A stretch of DNA of 64,000 nt from Gammaproteobacteria bacterium RIFCSPHIGHO2_12_FULL_36_30 (GTDB taxonomy: Bacteria > Pseudomonadota > Gammaproteobacteria > Coxiellales > Coxiellaceae): the NCBI GenBank assembly GCA_001801815.1, contig MGXU01000001.1, positions 248,001 to 312,000 of the forward strand, written 5' to 3'. A program made the position numbers and the translations under genes. The notes under the pieces were generated by a model. The model was not told the DNA's origin. It made no database searches and worked only from the letters and a program-made list of their open reading frames with translations. How positions within the stretch are numbered: the stretch's first letter is position 1; the number at the start of each line of letters is the position of its first letter. Below are positions 9,264 through 18,352 of this stretch, in pieces.

Positions 9264-10019
9264 TCAATTTGTGCGATTTTCTTCATAGTATTTTAATCCT
9301 TGATGAGTTGGCCCAAAATATTTTATCTCACCTGCATTTAACACAAGCACCACATTACAATTTCGTTCAATAAAATTATTATCATGTGAAGCGAGCACTA
9401 CTATTTTAGAGCCTGAAATCATAGACTGAATACGCTCAGCTGATCGCTTTATAAAATTTGCATCTCCAGCGCCAATCATTTCATCTAAAATTAATATTTC
9501 TGGTACAACACTAGTGGCAATACAAAATGCTAAACGAACCATCATTCCATTTGAATATGTTCTAACTGGCATAGATAAAAAATCACCAAGCTCAGTTGCT
9601 TCGCAAATTTCAGTTTGTTTTTTTATAATTTCGCGCCGTGATAATCCATGAAACACGCAGCGCATCATAATGTTTTCATATCCAGTTGATTCAAAATCCA
9701 TACCTAACATAACATCCAATAATGCAGATACTTTTCCTTGTACAAATACATTACCATGTGTTGGTTCATAAATTTTTGACATAACGCGTAATAAAGTGCT
9801 TTTTCCAGCGCCATTGTGTCCAACTAATCCAAGACGATCACCTGGATTTAATCGAAGATTAATATTTTTAAGTGCTTTTATTGTTACTAAATCGTGGTGT
9901 GTTGTTTTTCCAAAAACACCGCCTGTACTAACACGTACTAAATGTTTCTTAAGTGATTTTGCACTGAATCCCAACACGGGAAATTCAACAGACACGGAAT
10001 TTAATATTACATTTGACAT
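9264..10019 (-). CDS. wzt: Polysaccharide ABC exporter, ATP-binding protein (Wzt-type)
   Basis: 251 residues. Walker A is GHNGAGKST, the ABC signature region reads TYSNGMMVRLAF and Walker B is ILILDEMIGAGD, all matching the Wzt/TagH/KpsT group. There is no C-terminal carbohydrate-binding extension of the kind found in O9a-type Wzt, so recognition of a modified chain end is unlikely. AGGA lies seven bases before ATG 10019. With the adjacent permease it would export an undecaprenyl-linked polysaccharide across the inner membrane. Confidence 0.9.
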   Translation of the reverse strand: MSNVILNSVSVEFPVLGFSAKSLKKHLVRVSTGGVFGKTTHHDLVTIKALKNINLRLNPGDRLGLVGHNGAGKSTLLRVMSKIYEPTHGNVFVQGKVSALLDVMLGMDFESTGYENIMMRCVFHGLSRREIIKKQTEICEATELGDFLSMPVRTYSNGMMVRLAFCIATSVVPEILILDEMIGAGDANFIKRSAERIQSMISGSKIVVLASHDNNFIERNCNVVLVLNAGEIKYFGPTHQGLKYYEENRTN

Positions 10020-10028
10020 AACAACATC

Positions 10029-10865
10029 CTACAACCAATACACGATGCGGTGTCGCACTTTTGTTAAACACCACAGCATAAGTACTACACCAACAATGAA
10101 AATAAAAAATACTGCTTTTACAGCGTATTCGCTTGGTAATTGTCCCATTAAAGGCGCGCGAATCAATTCAACAAATTGAGCAAATGGATTATAGTTAATA
10201 ATAAAATCTAATTTTTTTGGCAGGTTTGTCGGCATCCACATAATTGGCGTTAGAAAAAAAGCGAGACTCATTAAACTTGTAATAAGCTGACCAATATCTC
10301 TAAAACGTAATCCGACAATTGCTAATAACATACTAAAAGTAAATCCGCATAAAAAAATAAGCAATAATGCTGGAAAAATTAATAAAATATGTATATTTAA
10401 TTTTGAATGGTAATAAATTAACAAAGGAATAACCGCTAAATAATTATGTAAAAATACAATAAAATTACGCACCAATAAACGCATTATAAAAACCGAAAGC
10501 GGAACATGCATTTGTAATAAATAAGTTCTAGATTCAAGAAAAATATTTGAACTTTCCATCACTGTGGTGACCATTAATGTCCACGATAAAAGTCCGGTTG
10601 CATAATATAAAACAAAATCATCCATTGATGTTTTCCAAAGATGACTATAAATAAATCCTAAAGAATAAATAGTTATTGCCATGGTTAATGTGATCCAAAA
10701 TGGACCTAAGCTGGAACGTCTGTATCTCAGACGAATATCTTGCCAACCTAACATCATCCAAATACGCCACATACCCATACCTAAAAAGATATCTTGTAAT
10801 GCTTTATGGAAACGTGAGTTAGTTGTTTTTTTTTCAGATAATTCTATGATTGCGCTTCGTGTCAT
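10029..10865 (-). CDS. wzm: Polysaccharide ABC exporter, permease (Wzm-type)
   Basis: The frame is open further upstream inside wecB, but ATG 10865 overlaps the wecB stop as ATGA and gives the expected start (MTRSAIIELSEKK). The 278-residue protein has six hydrophobic segments with the ABC-2 permease layout, including WRIWMMLGWQDIRLRYRRSS before the first helix, typical of Wzm. It forms the membrane channel for the Wzt ATPase encoded next, exporting O-antigen or capsule-like polysaccharide. Confidence 0.9.
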   Translation of the reverse strand: MTRSAIIELSEKKTTNSRFHKALQDIFLGMGMWRIWMMLGWQDIRLRYRRSSLGPFWITLTMAITIYSLGFIYSHLWKTSMDDFVLYYATGLLSWTLMVTTVMESSNIFLESRTYLLQMHVPLSVFIMRLLVRNFIVFLHNYLAVIPLLIYYHSKLNIHILLIFPALLLIFLCGFTFSMLLAIVGLRFRDIGQLITSLMSLAFFLTPIMWMPTNLPKKLDFIINYNPFAQFVELIRAPLMGQLPSEYAVKAVFFIFIVGVVLMLWCLTKVRHRIVYWL

Positions 10866-11965
10866 ACCGCAACCATTTTTTTTATTTTTACTTGTAAAAT
10901 AGCCGCAATTTTTTCTACTGCCTTTCCATCGCCATATGGATTGCCACCAATCGGTTGATAAAAATCTTTTTCTAATAAACATTTTTTTGCGAAATTAAAT
11001 ATTTTTTGAGAATCAGTGCCAACTAAAAAACTAAATCCTTGTTCAACCGATTCTTGTCTTTCGGTTGCATCACGCATTACTAAAATTGGCACATTTAAGC
11101 TCGGCGCTTCTTCTTGCACGCCACCACTGTCAGTTAAAATTAAACTTGCTTTTGACATGAGTGCTACAAAGTCCGGATAATTTAATGGTGGAATTAATTT
11201 AACATTATTTAATTCATTTAAAATTTTTTGCACTGGTTTTTGGACATTTGGATTTAAATGTACTGGATAAACAATAACAACATCAGGAAATGCTTCGGCG
11301 ATTTTTTTAATGCCGTAACATAATTGCTCAAATGGCAATCCAAAATGTTCGCGACGGTGACCAGTTACTAAAATTAATTTTTTATTTTTTAAATCAATAA
11401 TAGAATCTACAGAAACAGTTTTATTTTTTAAAATCCATAATAACGCATCAATTCCAGTGTTTCCTGTGACAAAAATATTTTTTGGATCGCAGCCTTCAGT
11501 AATTAAATTATTTTTATTTCTTTCTGTTGGAACAAAGTGGTAATGCGCAATACGACTAATTATTTGTCGATTTATTTCTTCTGGAAATGGTGAATATAGT
11601 TCATATGTGCGTAATCCCGCTTCAACATGCGCAACAGGAATTTTTTGATAAAACGCGGATAAAGCAGCGCACATGCTTGTAGTTGTATCACCTTGCACAA
11701 TTACACAATCTGGTTGAACTGCTTGATAAATAGTGCTGATAGCTTGAATACAACGCGCCGATAAATCACTTAATGCTTGATTGGGTTGTAAAAGCGCTAA
11801 ATCATAATTTGGTGTGATTTGAAATAAAGTTAATATTGGTTCAATTAATTCTTTATGTTGTCCTGTAATACACACTTCAACATGCGCTATTTTTTTTAAA
11901 TATAATATCAGCGGACATAATTTAATTGCTTCAGGGCGTGTTCCAAAGACAAACAAAAACTTCAT
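10862..11965 (-). CDS. wecB: Non-hydrolysing UDP-N-acetylglucosamine 2-epimerase
   Basis: 367 residues of the WecB/RffE family. The start MKFLFVFGTRPEAIKLCPL contains the conserved GTRPEAIK; HVEAGLRTYELYSPFPEE and the C-terminal LTDSGGVQEEAP are also diagnostic. The enzyme converts UDP-GlcNAc to UDP-ManNAc in the cytoplasm. AGGA precedes ATG 11965. It is the first gene of the polysaccharide operon; no WecC-type dehydrogenase is seen next to it, so UDP-ManNAc may be used directly or be processed elsewhere. Confidence 0.93.
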   Translation of the reverse strand: MKFLFVFGTRPEAIKLCPLILYLKKIAHVEVCITGQHKELIEPILTLFQITPNYDLALLQPNQALSDLSARCIQAISTIYQAVQPDCVIVQGDTTTSMCAALSAFYQKIPVAHVEAGLRTYELYSPFPEEINRQIISRIAHYHFVPTERNKNNLITEGCDPKNIFVTGNTGIDALLWILKNKTVSVDSIIDLKNKKLILVTGHRREHFGLPFEQLCYGIKKIAEAFPDVVIVYPVHLNPNVQKPVQKILNELNNVKLIPPLNYPDFVALMSKASLILTDSGGVQEEAPSLNVPILVMRDATERQESVEQGFSFLVGTDSQKIFNFAKKCLLEKDFYQPIGGNPYGDGKAVEKIAAILQVKIKKMVAV

Positions 11966-11998
11966 GTTTTCCTATCCGATGTGATTTTTTAAATAAAA

Positions 11999-12214
11999 TT
12001 AATTTGATGTGCTGGCATTTTCACAATGCGTCGAACACCAACCGTTATGACACCAATCTTGGCAACTTGCTTTTGGTGTTGCCGGTTTTAGTCCAGCGGG
12101 TGTTTGAATGGATGGATTTTTATTGGATACTTCATTCATGTACGAACAACCTGCTAATAACGATATGGCAATTACTGACAGAACTAATTTAAAAATAAAA
12201 ATTAAAGAACGCAT
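11999..12214 (-). CDS. Small predicted lipoprotein
   Basis: 71 residues. A basic start and hydrophobic core lead to the lipobox LLAGC, so the mature protein begins at Cys23 and is about 49 residues long. The mature part has Cys-rich segments (CQDWCHNGWCSTHC). GGAGAG lies upstream of the ATG at 12214. It is 33 bases from wecB and follows another exported protein gene on the same strand. No family is recognised; disulphide-stabilised envelope lipoprotein is as far as the sequence goes. Confidence 0.7.
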   Translation of the reverse strand: MRSLIFIFKLVLSVIAISLLAGCSYMNEVSNKNPSIQTPAGLKPATPKASCQDWCHNGWCSTHCENASTSN

Positions 12215-12234
12215 TTTTTCTCTCCACGCTTAAA

Positions 12235-12648
12235 TTAAGATGATGCACAAGATTTTGTATCAACATAACAACCACCAAAAGCACTGTTATGACGACATGC
12301 GTCGCGAGCGCCATTGATTGCTACTTGTCTGCTAAAAGATGTCCAGTACCACGTTCCTTGTTTTGGTTGAACTTGACCTGGTTTTAAATCTTTAATAACT
12401 GGTACTGTGTCATGCGACATGCAACGATAATAAATTCTGGGTGGAAAACAAACAATTGCACATTCTTTATGATCATTGTTTGGAATACATTCTTTTTGTA
12501 CTGCAGAGCGCACAGCAGACTCGGTATTACCAAATTGATTCCATACAGCGCCTGCTGTGTTATTCGCAATACAATGCCACATTGGGCCTGCAAAACAACT
12601 GAAAGAAAAAAATACAAATGAGCTGAAAAATACAAATCTTTTTAACAT
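12235..12648 (-). CDS. Exported cysteine-rich protein resembling DUF4189
   Basis: 137 residues with a signal peptide (cleavage likely after SFSCFA, residue about 20). The mature part starts WHCIANNTAGAVWNQFG, then AVQKECIPN and a C-terminal GARDACRHNSAFGGCY; this repeated small-residue/Cys pattern resembles the DUF4189 family found in many proteobacteria. About eight cysteines suggest disulphides in the periplasm, perhaps formed with help from the DsbA-like protein encoded nearby. Function unknown. It is followed by the small lipoprotein gene on the same strand. Confidence 0.65.
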   Translation of the reverse strand: MLKRFVFFSSFVFFSFSCFAGPMWHCIANNTAGAVWNQFGNTESAVRSAVQKECIPNNDHKECAIVCFPPRIYYRCMSHDTVPVIKDLKPGQVQPKQGTWYWTSFSRQVAINGARDACRHNSAFGGCYVDTKSCASS

Positions 12649-12957
12649 AAAATCCTCGGCAAAAATAATTGCATGATGATACGTGTAAGTGATGCCGGAC
12701 TCAACTTTAAAATCATTTAATTGATTAATGCACGTACAACCTTACTATATTTATATTTATTTAATATTTAGATAGTAGATATAGTTACTGAGCACTTTTT
12801 CTGTGGATAAGTTATATTAATTGATTAAAATCAATTAGTTATATTATTTTTTATGTTGGGTTAAGCTTAGGTTTTTAACTGTGGATAGAATTGTGGATAA
12901 GTTTTTTGGAATGAAATGCACAGGGTTTTGAGGTTGTTATACAGAAGTTGTGAACAG
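12649..12957. other. Intergenic region with three DnaA-box-like sequences
   Basis: This 309-base gap holds no convincing gene. It is strongly AT-rich and contains TGTGGATAA at 12802-12810 and 12892-12900 (exact matches to the DnaA box TTATCCACA on the minus strand) and TGTGGATAG at 12880-12888. All three have the same orientation. Between them is a 7-2-7 inverted repeat ATTGATT-AA-AATCAAT. The cluster could be part of a replication origin or a DnaA titration or regulatory site upstream of the exported-protein gene. Confidence 0.5.
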
Positions 12958-15024
12958 TTATTGTAGTAATGAAATGTCTGCAACTTTGGTAAACAAAGTG
13001 CGAATTGAGGCGAGTAATGCAAGACGATTTTGTTTTTTCTTTTCGTCATCAACCATAATCATAACAGATTCAAAAAATTGGTCGATAGGTTCTTTTAAGG
13101 TTGATAATTCAGTAAGTGCTTTTTCATAATTATTATTTTTATATAACGCATCAACTATTTTTGTACGCTCTGCTAATTGTTTTGATAAATAATGTTCGGC
13201 ATCAAATTCGAATAAAGCGCTATTTACAGGTTTGAATTTTGTATTTTTTTCTTTTTTTAAAATATTACTAACACGTTTATTTGCAGCAGCTAAACTAGTT
13301 GCTTCTGGTAATTGTTGAAATTGTAAAACTGCTTTAATTCTGCGATCAAAATCAATCGGTGATGTTGGATGACAAGCTAGTACAGATTCAAAAATATCAA
13401 CCGTAATATTTTTTTCAAGATAAAACGATTTTAATCGCGCCATGATAAAATCAAATGATTCTGTAATAACAGTTTTATTTGTTAACAAATTTCCATATAA
13501 TTTTTTAGATTCCGATAATAAATTTTCTAAATCCACATCAAGATTTTTTTCAATTAAAATACGTAAAATACCTTGTGCTGCGCGTCGTAACGCAAATGGA
13601 TCTTTATCGCCAGTCGGTGCTTTCCCAATTCCTAAAACACCAACAATTGTATCGATACGATCTGCTAATGCTAAACAACACCCTGGTAAAGTTGTTGGTA
13701 AAATGTCGCCAGAAAATTTTGGTAAATACTGTTCTGAAATTGCCGTTGCAACATTTTCGGATTCATGATGATGCAGTGCGTAATAATATCCCATTATTCC
13801 TTGTAGATTTGGAAACTCACCCACCATTCCAGTCACTAAATCACATTTTGAAAGTGTCGCGGCTTTTTTTGTTTCTGTAATATTTGCATGAATTTCTTTT
13901 GCAACCATGCTTGATAATTTAATTAAACGCTGTGTTTTATCACCCAAATTTCCTAATTGATCTTGAAATACAAGATGATCTAATTTCGGCAAATAATCTG
14001 ATAATGTTTGCTTGCAATCTTGTTCGTAAAAAAATGCAGCGTCAGATAATCTTGCATGAATAACACGCTCATTTCCTTTTATCACTGTTTCTGGCGTTTT
14101 ACTCATCAAATTACTGACTAAAATAAAATGCGGCGACAATTGATTTTGTTGATCCATCACTGGAAAACATTTTTGATTGGTTTGCATGGTTGTTATTAAT
14201 GCTTCTTTTGGAACAGATAAAAACTTTTTATCAAATGTTCCCTCTAAAACAACTGGCCATTCAACTAATCCAGTTACTTCATCTAATAAATTTTCATCAA
14301 CAATTATTTTTTGATTTGCATTTACAGCGGATAAAATAGCTTTTTTTATAACATTTTTGCGCGTTTCAAAATCAGCAATAACAAAACCTTGTGAATATAA
14401 CATCATATTGTAATCACCTGGTTTTACGATGTGCATTTTTTTTGGATGATGAAAGTGATGCCCAATTGTGTCGCGTGTTGTTGCAACACCTAAAATTTCA
14501 GTAGAAATTAATTCATCGCCAAATAACATTACCACCCAATGCACAGGACGAATAAAAGCCGCTGTTGATTTCCCCCATCGCATTGGTTTTTTTATTGGTA
14601 ATTGTGAAATGATTTTTGTAATTATTTCTGGCAATAATATTTTTGTTTCAAGACCTGGCTTTTTACAGATACAAATTAAACGTTTTCCCTTCGGTGTTTC
14701 TTTTACACTTAATTGATCGACAGAAACGCCACATGATTTTGCAAATCCTAAACACATTAAAGTTGGTGTTCCATTTTTATCGTACGCATCTTGTAATGCA
14801 GGACCTTGGCGCTCAGTACTTTGTGGTGCTTGTGTTGTTTCTAATCCAGTAATTAATACTGCTAATCGACGCGGCGTTGCAAAACATTTTATTTCGCCGT
14901 GTGATAATTTATTATCAGCGAGCGCTTGAATAAATTGATCGTGTAATGCGCGCGATAAATATTGTTGCGCATTTGTAGGAATTTCTTCGCAGCCGATTTC
15001 TAGTAGAAAATCTTGTGTGCTCAT
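12958..15024 (-). CDS. glyS: Glycyl-tRNA synthetase beta subunit
   Basis: 688 residues, the length of E. coli GlyS (689). The N-terminus ([18 protein letters not shown]) and the HD-like and anticodon-binding C-terminal half follow the family. With GlyQ it forms the alpha2-beta2 enzyme that charges tRNA-Gly in the cytoplasm; the beta subunit is needed for tRNA recognition. ATG 15024 overlaps the glyQ stop by four bases, so the subunits are co-translated. Confidence 0.97.
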   Translation of the reverse strand: MSTQDFLLEIGCEEIPTNAQQYLSRALHDQFIQALADNKLSHGEIKCFATPRRLAVLITGLETTQAPQSTERQGPALQDAYDKNGTPTLMCLGFAKSCGVSVDQLSVKETPKGKRLICICKKPGLETKILLPEIITKIISQLPIKKPMRWGKSTAAFIRPVHWVVMLFGDELISTEILGVATTRDTIGHHFHHPKKMHIVKPGDYNMMLYSQGFVIADFETRKNVIKKAILSAVNANQKIIVDENLLDEVTGLVEWPVVLEGTFDKKFLSVPKEALITTMQTNQKCFPVMDQQNQLSPHFILVSNLMSKTPETVIKGNERVIHARLSDAAFFYEQDCKQTLSDYLPKLDHLVFQDQLGNLGDKTQRLIKLSSMVAKEIHANITETKKAATLSKCDLVTGMVGEFPNLQGIMGYYYALHHHESENVATAISEQYLPKFSGDILPTTLPGCCLALADRIDTIVGVLGIGKAPTGDKDPFALRRAAQGILRILIEKNLDVDLENLLSESKKLYGNLLTNKTVITESFDFIMARLKSFYLEKNITVDIFESVLACHPTSPIDFDRRIKAVLQFQQLPEATSLAAANKRVSNILKKEKNTKFKPVNSALFEFDAEHYLSKQLAERTKIVDALYKNNNYEKALTELSTLKEPIDQFFESVMIMVDDEKKKQNRLALLASIRTLFTKVADISLLQ

Positions 15025-15917
15025 AATAATGGAAATCCTAATGCTTCCCGCGCTACAAAATAAGCATTTGCAACACCAAAACTTAATTTACGCACGCGCA
15101 AAATAAATCGTTGTCTTTCAGATACTGAAATTGCTTTTCTTGCATCTAATAAATTAAAAATGTGAGATGCTTTCAAAACCATTTCATATGCAACTAATGG
15201 TAATTGTAATTCAATTAAACGCGATGATTCTTTTTCGTAAAAATCAAATAATTCAAATAATTTTTTTGTGTCAGCATGTTCAAAATTAAATGCAGACATT
15301 TCAACTTCATTTTGATGAAAAACATTTCCGTATGTTATCGTGCCGCGTGAATTTTCCGTCCAAATTAAATCATACATGCTATCTTTATTTTGCAAAAACA
15401 TTGCGAGACGTTCGAGACCGTAAGTAATTTCGCCAGTCACAGGATTGCAAGGCAAACCACCAACTTGCTGAAAATAAGTAAATTGCGTAATTTCCATCCC
15501 ATCTTGCCAAACTTCCCAGCCTAAACCCCACGCGCCTAATGTTGGTGATTCCCAATTATCTTCAACAAAACGAATATCATGTAACAGCGGATCAATTCCG
15601 AGTGTGCGCAATGAATCTAAATATAATTCTTGAATATTATTTGGCGATGGTTTTAACATCACTTGAAATTGATAATAATGTTGTCCACGATTTGGATTTT
15701 CTCCGTAACGACCATCCGTCGGACGACGCGATGGTTGCACAAATGCAGCGTTCCAAGGCTCAGGACCAATTGCGCGCAAAAATGTAGATGGATGAAATGT
15801 GCCTGCACCAACTTCTAAATCAATCGGCTGAATAATAACGCAACCTTGGTTTGCCCAAAATTGTTGTAGTGTAAAAATAATTTCTTGGAATGTGAATGGT
15901 TTTTTAAGGGATAACAT
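15021..15917 (-). CDS. glyQ: Glycyl-tRNA synthetase alpha subunit
   Basis: 298 residues (E. coli 303). The class II catalytic core is clear: [20 protein letters not shown] near the N-terminus, then [19 protein letters not shown]. It forms the aminoacyl-adenylate site of the alpha2-beta2 synthetase and lies directly upstream of glyS. The short interval to the upstream gene contains a strong hairpin (15932-15955). Confidence 0.97.
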   Translation of the reverse strand: MLSLKKPFTFQEIIFTLQQFWANQGCVIIQPIDLEVGAGTFHPSTFLRAIGPEPWNAAFVQPSRRPTDGRYGENPNRGQHYYQFQVMLKPSPNNIQELYLDSLRTLGIDPLLHDIRFVEDNWESPTLGAWGLGWEVWQDGMEITQFTYFQQVGGLPCNPVTGEITYGLERLAMFLQNKDSMYDLIWTENSRGTITYGNVFHQNEVEMSAFNFEHADTKKLFELFDFYEKESSRLIELQLPLVAYEMVLKASHIFNLLDARKAISVSERQRFILRVRKLSFGVANAYFVAREALGFPLL

Positions 15918-15931
15918 AATTAACCCAAATA

Positions 15932-15955
15932 AGAGACGCGACGAATCGCGTCTCT
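15932..15955 (-). terminator. Strong hairpin between the com1-like gene and glyQ
   Basis: Ten-base perfect stem AGAGACGCGA / TCGCGTCTCT with a four-base loop. On the minus strand it follows the stop of the Com1-like gene and precedes glyQ. The downstream tract is only TTATTT, so it may be a weak terminator, or a processing or attenuation hairpin for glyQS. Confidence 0.6.
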
Positions 15956-15964
15956 ATAAAAATA

Positions 15965-16828
15965 TTATTGCACAGATTTAATTTGTGATTGTAGTGATGA
16001 TAAAGAAGTTGCGCCTGGAATATAAGCAAATTTTGTTTGCGCAGAATTACCGATCACAAATGTTGGCGTACCCATAATTTTTAATGATTGTGCTAATGTG
16101 AAATTGTCTCTAATTTGTTTATTAATTTCAGGCGAATTCATATCTTTTGTTAGTGTTGCAACATTCAGACCTGATTTTTTTGCAAGACCCAAAACCGTTT
16201 CTTTTGTTAATGGACCTTTCGCAGAAAATAATGCGTTGTGAAATTTGTAATATTTTTCTGGTGATTGCATTGCTGCTGCTAATGCTGCTTTTGCAGCGTA
16301 TTCAGACGCTCCGCCAAAAATAGGTAATTCTTTAAATACAACATGTAAATTTTTATCTTCAGAAACTAATTTTTCAATTTGCGGTGCCATTTCGCGACAG
16401 TGCCCACATTGATAATCAAAAAATTCAACCAATGTTGCTGACGCATTTTTATTTCCAATTGATGGAGATTGCGCGTCGTTAAATAATGCATTCTTATTTT
16501 GTTCAATTGCTGACATTGCTTGTGTTTGCATTTTCTTTTCTTGTTGCGCCTGCAACACTTGAGATGCTTCAACCAATACTTGTGGATTTTGAACTAAATA
16601 ATCTTTAATAATTGTGTGAAGTTGTTCAACTTGTGATGGTGTAAAAGAGCTAGGTTGTTCCACAGCAGTTTGTGTTGCCATTGTTGGCGTAGTTGATGTT
16701 GTAGTAGTTGTTGTCGCGGCAGGTGTTGTTGCTGTGCTAGTTTCATCTGCATATGCAAATTTTCCTACACCAATCCACATTAATGTGGTAAAAACAGAAA
16801 TGAGTGTCCAAAGAATAGTTTTTTTCAC
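15965..16828 (-). CDS. Com1-like periplasmic DsbA-family thiol oxidoreductase
   Basis: The start is GTG 16828, because AAGGA lies eight bases upstream; an in-frame ATG at 16894 has none. The 287-residue protein has a signal peptide (about residues 1-28), a Thr/Ala/Pro-rich linker (29-60), then a helical region and a thioredoxin-fold domain. The redox motif CGHC is at 141-144 (FFDYQCGHC) and the cis-Pro loop is MGTPTFV. The arrangement matches the Com1/DsbA2 outer-membrane-associated proteins of Coxiella and Legionella. It would form or rearrange disulphides in exported proteins, of which several Cys-rich examples are encoded in this window. Confidence 0.88.
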   Translation of the reverse strand: MKKTILWTLISVFTTLMWIGVGKFAYADETSTATTPAATTTTTTSTTPTMATQTAVEQPSSFTPSQVEQLHTIIKDYLVQNPQVLVEASQVLQAQQEKKMQTQAMSAIEQNKNALFNDAQSPSIGNKNASATLVEFFDYQCGHCREMAPQIEKLVSEDKNLHVVFKELPIFGGASEYAAKAALAAAMQSPEKYYKFHNALFSAKGPLTKETVLGLAKKSGLNVATLTKDMNSPEINKQIRDNFTLAQSLKIMGTPTFVIGNSAQTKFAYIPGATSLSSLQSQIKSVQ

Positions 16829-17158
16829 GGTTTTTTCCTTAAGTTGAGTGAAGATAATGCTAGACACTATAACGATTTCAACACGTAACTTCAATCCATC
16901 TTTTTTATTATCCTTATTTATTAATTTTATTTTATTTTTAAATAGTAATATCGAACTCGTCGCTCGATTTATAAGCGTGGATAAAAGTTGTCAACATGTG
17001 GATAAAATTAAAAAATGATTTTAAATCAATAAGTTACAAATATATTTTTTGTGGATAATAATAGGTGAATTTTGGGAGGAATTTGAGGATAAAGCGGTGA
17101 TCTTGGAAAAGTTTTGATTGTTTTGATAATAAAACTTCATTATGCAGGAGTAATTATT
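16829..17158. other. Intergenic region with a second DnaA-box-like cluster
   Basis: 330 bases, AT-rich, without a supported gene. CGTGGATAA at 16976-16984 and TGTGGATAA at 16997-17005 and 17050-17058 resemble DnaA boxes, all in the same orientation. A TGATTT-TA-AAATCA dyad lies between the second and third box, as a similar dyad does in the cluster at 12802-12900. The region may carry the divergent promoters for the Com1-like gene and the small gene at 17159, with DnaA as a possible regulator. Confidence 0.5.
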
Positions 17159-17473
17159 ATGAAAAGACTTACACTATCATTATCAAAATACCGTTTTTTT
17201 CCAGCGCGTCATGTTACATCAGATGAGAAGCTCGGTTTGATTTGTATGATTCAGACAGCGATTTTAGATTTGGTGCATAATGATTCTCAATTAAAGTTGT
17301 TACTTGCAAAATATTCAAAAGATCTGACCCCAAATGATTACAATGATATGTGCGAGCAGCTAGAAAGATATCATTCATGTTGTTATTCTGAGACTGAGGT
17401 AAAAAAACGATTAAAGCTAATGGACGACGCAATTAACAATCCAAATTTACTGCGTGGATTCAGAAATCGCTAA
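17159..17473 (+). CDS. Small hypothetical protein
   Basis: 104 residues starting at ATG 17159, chosen because AGGAG lies eight bases upstream; the open frame extends to 17114 without such a site. The protein is basic at the start (MKRLTLSLSKYRFF) and then largely helical with several Leu/Lys-rich stretches and no signal peptide. No family is recognised. Its 3' end overlaps the 3' end of rpoH on the opposite strand by 27 bases, so the two transcripts can pair. Confidence 0.6.
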   Translation: MKRLTLSLSKYRFFPARHVTSDEKLGLICMIQTAILDLVHNDSQLKLLLAKYSKDLTPNDYNDMCEQLERYHSCCYSETEVKKRLKLMDDAINNPNLLRGFRNR

Positions 17474-18316
17474 CCGCATTTTCTGCATCGCATTTTTTTC
17501 CAATTGACGAATACGTTCAAGCGAAATACTAAATTGTTGCGCCAATGTTTCTAATGTAGATTTTTCTGCATTCAACCATCGTTGTTGAATAATGATTTTA
17601 CTGCGTTCATCTAGTGATTCCATCGCACTATATAATTTTTTAGTTTGTTGATCTTCAAAATTCATCTCAACTAAATTATTTTCTGGATTCGCAGATTTAT
17701 CTTCAAGATAATTAATTGGTGATTGCCATGCGATTTGATCATCATCATTTTCATCGGAAAATTCTAATGATTGATCATGATTATTCATGCGCATTTCCAT
17801 TTGTCGCACATCTTGATGCGACACTTTTAATTCATCCGCAACCGCAGCAATTTCAGAATCACTAAACCAGCTGCGCTCTTTTGATGCTTTGCGTAAATTA
17901 AAAAATAATTTACGTTGTGCTTTTGTTGTTGCAATTTTTACGATGCGCCAATTGCGAATAATAAATTCATGCATTTCAGAGCGAATCCAATGCACGGCAA
18001 AAGACACTAAACGTACGCCAATTTCAGGGTTAAATCGTTTGACCGCTTTCATCAAACCAATGTTACCTTCTTGAATTAAGTCAGCAAGTTGTAAACCATA
18101 ACCAGAATATGAACGTGCGATTTTCACTACAAAACGTAAGTGCGACATGACAAGTTGACGCGCAGCTTCTAAGTCATTGAATTGTTTGAGACGCGTCGCT
18201 AATGATTGTTCTTCATTTTCCGTTAGTAACGGAATTTGGTTAACCCAATGAATGTAAGAACCTAAACTACCAACGGACAGTGAGTTTGATGCAAATGTTA
18301 ATGAGTTATTTTTCAT
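17447..18316 (-). CDS. rpoH: RNA polymerase sigma-32 factor
   Basis: 289 residues from ATG 18316, which best matches E. coli RpoH (284); upstream in-frame codons include only a TTG and an ATG without a ribosome site. Region 2 is nearly identical to the family (DLIQEGNIGLMKAVKRFNPE; VRLVSFAVHWI) and the RpoH box follows (RNWRIVKIATTKAQRKLFFN). Region 4.2 ends with the helix-turn-helix SLERIRQLEKNAMQKMR. It directs transcription of heat-shock genes. As in E. coli it lies downstream of ftsY-ftsE-ftsX. Confidence 0.96.
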   Translation of the reverse strand: MKNNSLTFASNSLSVGSLGSYIHWVNQIPLLTENEEQSLATRLKQFNDLEAARQLVMSHLRFVVKIARSYSGYGLQLADLIQEGNIGLMKAVKRFNPEIGVRLVSFAVHWIRSEMHEFIIRNWRIVKIATTKAQRKLFFNLRKASKERSWFSDSEIAAVADELKVSHQDVRQMEMRMNNHDQSLEFSDENDDDQIAWQSPINYLEDKSANPENNLVEMNFEDQQTKKLYSAMESLDERSKIIIQQRWLNAEKSTLETLAQQFSISLERIRQLEKNAMQKMRLAISESTQ

Positions 18317-18352
18317 GGCAGAAAGCATAGCGTAAGAAGCGAAAATTTTCAA

